17,187 nt of DNA from JOPF133 sp052144935 (GTDB taxonomy: Bacteria; Acidobacteriota; Terriglobia; Bryobacterales; Bryobacteraceae): NCBI GenBank assembly GCA_052144935.1, contig JBKQPR010000328.1, positions 1-17,187 of the forward strand. The letters run 5' to 3'. The translations under genes were made by a program, and so were the position numbers. The notes under the pieces were generated by a model. The model worked only from the letters and a program-made list of their open reading frames with translations. It had not been told where the DNA came from and made no database searches. Below, in pieces: positions 13,917 to 17,187 of this stretch (positions within the stretch are counted from its first letter, which is position 1; each line of letters opens with the position of its first letter).

Positions 13917-14482
13917 TCACCGTTTTCGGTCATCGGTCATGAGAGCGTCTATCTCGGTAGCGGCGTCAGACCATCCAACCGTGGTCGTTCTGCCCTTTAT
14001 GACGCCCGTTGGTGCCACACCTTTTAGACCCTTCTGCAAAGAAGCTAATTCTTCGCCGGTTTGCCCGTCGTACAAACGGCGTTCTAGGTAATCCACTTCA
14101 TACGTTAACAAGAAGTGATCTTTGATCTTCAGTGCCGTTGCGTTTTTCACGGAAAGCATCGTCAGGACGCCAAGGTTAGGAGTGGCACGAAGTTCGACGT
14201 AGCAGCGATTCGTCTCCGGATCGTAGTGCGAGAAGTGTTCCTGCGTGAAAGGGTAAGGAAGATCATCGCTTGTTGCAAGTGAAATCCCTGTCAGGTCGTA
14301 TTCGCCATTGATATTTTCCGCAAGTTCGGCGCACTCTGTTCTCAGATTGAAGACTTCGGTGGCAGTTGGTTTCTGGAATACTGGCGCATCCGCAACGGCT
14401 TGCGTGTGAGCGGCTTTTGACAGCCGGAACACACGATGAGCACGGACACAATCAACGCAGTGTTCATCAGTTTCAGGGTCAT
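13917..14482 (-). pseudogene. Putative lipoprotein, signal peptide and body in different frames
   Basis: The body is open from 14432 to 13917 and has ordinary protein composition (ATEVFNLRTECAELAENING; SHYDPETNRCYVELRA; LERRLYDGQTGEELASLQKG), but as it stands it starts at a GTG without a ribosome site. One frame over, an ATG at 14482 with AGGTG four bases upstream encodes a signal peptide (MTLKLMNTALIVSVLIVCSG) ending in a lipobox-like CSGC. The frames meet at an A4 tract (14415-14418 in plus coordinates); a fifth A would give CQKAAHTQAVADAP and a protein of 188 aa. Cys at lipobox position -3 is unusual. The start lies 6 bp after the DUF2971 stop, so the two are one operon. The function is unknown. 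Confidence 0.65.
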
Positions 14483-14488
14483 AATCAC

Positions 14489-15190
14489 CTACGTGAGTGA
14501 GTGGTTTAGTGTATTGAGGTCAGATCGAATGACTGATGTTGCAAGCCCATATTGCGCCAATTCTCTACGGATGACGGGAACGATCCATGGTTCGGCCTCC
14601 GGTGAAACGTAGACCCGTCTTATGAGCTTTTCAAGATCCACACTTACAGAGATCCCCTCGGGTGAGGACTTGGTGTCCGGTTCGAGAATCACCAGCCGAA
14701 GCTCTTTCTCATGGTCGAAGCTCTTGCGCTTGTAGTAGACGGGGTAGGGCAGGATCGGAAGGTCAAATGCCTCGAAGTCGATATACTCAACTAACGCCAT
14801 CTTGACCCCTTTGCCCATAAACACGTTCATGAGGGTGCTAACGTTAGATTGAATAGCAACGCCTGACTCTTGCGAATAGAGCTTCCACATCGCCGCTGAT
14901 TCCTCTTCCTTCATGTGCCAGCAGTTGACACATGCAGACTTCGTGTGGTGGTCCAAGTCGGGCGTACTTGGTAGGCCGCTGGCAGGAACGTGCTCCATTT
15001 TGGCAAGTAATCTCTTCAGCGACTGCGGCATAACACCCTCGTAGGGATCATCGCTTCTCAGCTTTTGGAGTCGAACGAAAAAGAGACTCTTGGTTTGCAG
15101 AAGTTCCAGCAACTCGACGAGACGCATGTATCGCCAGACTGTGGACCTCCAGTTTGGCATCACCGATTCCAGGTTGGATGAATTTGTCAT
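14489..15190 (-). CDS. DUF2971 family protein
   Basis: 233 aa from the ATG at 15190; an upstream TTG at 15256 is possible but adds an unconvincing segment, and the AGGAAA at about 13 nt from the ATG is further than usual. Family-like blocks are WRYMRLVELLELLQTKSLFF (residues 19-38), DDPYEG (47-52), CVNCWHMKEEESAAMWKLYS (87-106) with SGVAIQS following, and FDHEKELRLVIL (158-169). DUF2971 proteins are small cytosolic proteins of unknown biochemical function, often found in variable genomic regions. This is the only gene of the low-GC accessory zone that reads through without a frameshift. It is the first gene of a two-gene unit with the lipoprotein. Confidence 0.8.
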   Translation of the reverse strand: MTNSSNLESVMPNWRSTVWRYMRLVELLELLQTKSLFFVRLQKLRSDDPYEGVMPQSLKRLLAKMEHVPASGLPSTPDLDHHTKSACVNCWHMKEEESAAMWKLYSQESGVAIQSNVSTLMNVFMGKGVKMALVEYIDFEAFDLPILPYPVYYKRKSFDHEKELRLVILEPDTKSSPEGISVSVDLEKLIRRVYVSPEAEPWIVPVIRRELAQYGLATSVIRSDLNTLNHSLT

Positions 15191-15308
15191 GTTATGATCT
15201 GTTTCCTGTGGGTGATGCGTCGCAATTTGGAATAGCCAAGTTTTGTGTACTCCCAAGTCAGATATAGACGGCCGTTCCGGCGAAGGCCGCCCGTTCGGCG
15301 GAGATTGG

Positions 15309-15349
15309 TCCCCTGACGGGGAATAGCCCGAACGCTACTGAACGCTACA
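15309..15349. repeat. Small hairpin and 10-bp tandem repeat upstream of DUF2971
   Basis: TCCCC/GGGGA with a TGAC loop (15309-15322) is followed by two near-identical units GAACGCTACT and GAACGCTACA (15330-15339, 15340-15349). They lie in the region between the divergent DUF2971 gene and the DUF3592-like remnant and could be regulatory. Confidence 0.5.
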
Positions 15350-15361
15350 CTGAAATCAGAA

Positions 15362-15735
15362 ATGACCATCGCCATGGTATCGGGCATGCTCGTCGGTGCA
15401 GGGCTTCTGATTTGTGGTCTGTACCAGCGGAGCAGACTGCGGGCTAGTCGGAGTTGGCTGCCGGTCATAGGCAACGACAACCAGAGCCGGTATTCAGGTG
15501 GAATCCAGCCCCGAGTCAAGCAGTTACTCGGTCTCCGTGCGGTATGACTATGTGGTCAACGGCGTCCGCCACAGCGCCTGCAGACGCGGTCCTCGTGCGA
15601 GAATCTCCGGACAGCACTCTGCTCATTGTGGGGTAGTCGCCTTACTGGGCATCGTAGTGGCGGGTGTGTGGTATGGTACGCCCTGCGATAGTTCGGGCCT
15701 GGTCCCTCAAGCGGGAGTTGGAGCGCGGGGCGGCC
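15362..15735 (+). pseudogene. Decayed DUF3592-like membrane protein gene
   Basis: Frame one from 15362 gives a transmembrane start MVSGMLVGAGLLICGLYQRS followed by RLRASRSWLPVIG. Dropping one A at about 15473-15474 moves to a second frame that reads TTTRAGIQVESSPESSSYSV, then SVRYDYVVNGVRHSA, which is the soluble beta part expected in DUF3592. Further on come VVALLGIVVAGVWYGTP and CDSSGLVPQAGVG, reminiscent of the family VYYDPxDxSxxVLVPG ending but scrambled. No single frame encodes a full protein. The true start is uncertain and no good ribosome site is seen. The 3-prime end runs close to the convergent TPR gene. Confidence 0.5.
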
Positions 15736-15745
15736 TGCCGCTCTC

Positions 15746-17187
15746 CTACTTCGCCGGCGGCAGCAGTTCCTTAGCTTTGGCCAGATCCGCGTCGGCGCCG
15801 GCCTTGTCTCCCAGGGCCCTCCTCGCGGCGGACCGGTTCTGATAGGCGTTGGCGTAGTATGGATTCAGTTTCAGCGCCTGATCGAGGTCGGCAAGGGCTT
15901 CGCTGTAGCGCTTCAGCCGGATGTTCGCATACCCGCGCGCGTTGAAGGCCAGGGTGAACTTGGGGTCCAGCAGCACAGCCTTGGTGAACTGCTCCACCGC
16001 CTCGGTGAACTGGGAATCCTGCGCCAATTTCCGGCCGCGCGAGTAGGCCAGCGCGGCGGCGGCGGCGGGAGTATCGGGAGTCGGCTTGACCGGCGGCGGT
16101 GGTGGTGGCGCGGGCGGCGCCGGCCGCGGTGCTGGCCGCGGCGCTGGTGCGCCGGGGGCCGTGGCTCCAGCCGGTTCCGGCTCGGGTTTCGGTGTGGGAG
16201 TCGCGGCGGGCGGCGCCGGCCGGGCGATGTCGGCAGGTTTCGGCGAAGGTGGCGGCGAGGGCTTCGGCAAGGGTAGCGGAGCGGGTTCCGCGGCCGGCGG
16301 AGTGGACGGCGGGGCAAGCGGGGCGGGCGGCGGCGGCGCGATCTCCGGCGCAGGAGACCCCGGCATAGCAACCACGCCGGTCTCGGGCGCCTTTTCCTTG
16401 GCCAACTGGCGCTTGACAATCTCGTCGACCTTCTCCTGCGCCTTGGCGATCAAGTCCTGGGTCTCCTGGCTGGAGGGGTCCAGCGTCTCGGCGTGCTTCA
16501 AGTCCGCCAGAGCTTCGTCGTAGCGGCCCAGCAGGAAATAGGCGTTGCCGCGCGCCAGCCAGGCCGAGGCATAGTTGGGATCGATGGTCAGCGCGATGGT
16601 GCGGTCCAGCAATCCCTTATCGTGCTCGCCCAGCAGGTGATAGGAACTGCCGCGCGCCACATAAGCCTCGGGGCTGTGCGGATCGAGCTTCACCGCCTGG
16701 TCGCGATCGTTGAAGGATTCCTGGTACTTCTTCATACGCGTGTACACCGATCCGCGCGCCAGGTACAGCCGCCCGTCCTTGGGATCCAGCTCGATGGCCC
16801 GGCTGTAATCCGCCAGTGCGTCTTCGTCGTCGCTCACGCGCTCGCGCACCGCGCCGCGCACCCGTAGCGCGCGCGTATCGTCCGGCCGCAACTGGAGCGC
16901 CGCAGTCAGATCCTCGATCGCCCGCGGATACTGCGTCAGCCCGACATAGGCCAGCGCGCGCTCGACCAGCACCGGCTCGCTATTTGGCTGGCGCGCCAGC
17001 GAGAGGTTGAAATCCTCCACCGCTTCGTAATACTGCCGCAGCGCGGCGCGGGCCATGCCCCGGCCTTTGTACGGCTCGGCGCTATCCAGCCGCAGCTTGA
17101 TGGCGTGGGTGTACTCCTCCACCGCCTTGTCGTATTGGCCCAGCGCGTAGCAGGCCTTGCCCCGGCTGTTGTAGATTTCGGAGCGCT
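15746..17187 (-). CDS. TPR protein with Pro/Ala-rich central linker, 5-prime end outside window
   Basis: At least 480 aa are visible; the frame stays open through the right edge (RSEIYNSRGKACYALGQYDK), so the start is not in the window and the internal GTG at 17122 is not the real start. About seven TPR units come first (for example YSRAIELDPKDGRLYLARGS, AIALTIDPNYASAWLARGNA-like repeats), then a coiled KAQEKVDEIVKRQLAKEK segment. A linker of roughly 110 residues rich in Pro, Ala and Lys follows, and then two to three more TPRs (FTKAVLLDPKFTLAFNARGY; LDQALKLNPYYANAYQNRSA) end the protein. TPRs mediate protein-protein contacts; the Pro-rich linker would let the two TPR blocks move independently. 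The localisation cannot be judged without the N-terminus. It returns to the high GC typical of the core genome. Confidence 0.85.
   Translation of the reverse strand, partial: RSEIYNSRGKACYALGQYDKAVEEYTHAIKLRLDSAEPYKGRGMARAALRQYYEAVEDFNLSLARQPNSEPVLVERALAYVGLTQYPRAIEDLTAALQLRPDDTRALRVRGAVRERVSDDEDALADYSRAIELDPKDGRLYLARGSVYTRMKKYQESFNDRDQAVKLDPHSPEAYVARGSSYHLLGEHDKGLLDRTIALTIDPNYASAWLARGNAYFLLGRYDEALADLKHAETLDPSSQETQDLIAKAQEKVDEIVKRQLAKEKAPETGVVAMPGSPAPEIAPPPPAPLAPPSTPPAAEPAPLPLPKPSPPPSPKPADIARPAPPAATPTPKPEPEPAGATAPGAPAPRPAPRPAPPAPPPPPPVKPTPDTPAAAAALAYSRGRKLAQDSQFTEAVEQFTKAVLLDPKFTLAFNARGYANIRLKRYSEALADLDQALKLNPYYANAYQNRSAARRALGDKAGADADLAKAKELLPPAK

Noticed and set aside
17122..17122. GTG at 17122 as the start of the right-hand TPR gene
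   Set aside because: The frame continues upstream to the window edge with TPR-type sequence (YNSRGKACYALGQYDKA), so the start lies outside.

Overview
This is a high-GC bacterial chromosome fragment. Its gene content and protein style suggest an acidobacterium of the Bryobacter/Solibacter kind: a four-subunit 2-oxoglutarate:ferredoxin oxidoreductase, an Ala/Gly-rich FecR-like envelope protein, a Pro-rich TPR protein and an O-antigen-ligase cluster. The taxonomic call is inference, because no rRNA or marker gene is present.

Layout. (1) Positions 1-184 (minus) hold the start of a low-GC gene with a signal peptide; it runs off the left edge. (2) 474-3328 (minus) is a tightly overlapped korD-korA-korB-korC operon for ferredoxin-linked 2-oxoglutarate oxidation or reduction. 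(3) 3504-8091 is a surface-polysaccharide type region. A FecR-like secreted protein (minus) is divergent from a plus-strand operon in which each gene overlaps the next by ATGA: membrane-anchored TPR protein, O-antigen ligase/polymerase, membrane-anchored J-domain protein. (4) 8110-11618 (minus) holds a CpsB/YwqE-type PHP phosphatase, a TauE/SafE permease and a secreted esterase with Ig-like C-terminal domains. (5) About 11.6-15.7 kb is an accessory zone, partly of clearly lower GC. It contains an almost gene-free stretch with GGACTCC repeats and coding remnants, an Mrr-type restriction endonuclease, a small zinc-ribbon-like gene, a lipoprotein, an intact DUF2971 gene and a DUF3592-like remnant. 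(6) 15746-17187 (minus) is a large TPR protein with a Pro-rich linker, cut by the right edge.

The most notable result comes from reading frames against each other. In the accessory zone at least four genes (mrr, zinc ribbon, lipoprotein, DUF3592) are each broken by what looks like a single-base indel, and a fifth small remnant upstream of mrr may be too. The genes of the high-GC flanks, at least four times as long in total, all appear intact. The simplest reading is a horizontally acquired defence/accessory island in decay. Local assembly error is the alternative, and one of the indels does lie in an A-tract. If the frames are restored, mrr would be about 304 aa and the lipoprotein would regain a signal peptide and a lipobox-like cysteine.

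Working links: KorD supplies or accepts electrons for KorABC. The TPR-ligase-J-domain operon and the convergent PHP phosphatase could form one glycan-assembly neighbourhood (inference). Mrr and DUF2971 may be parts of a defence island (inference).
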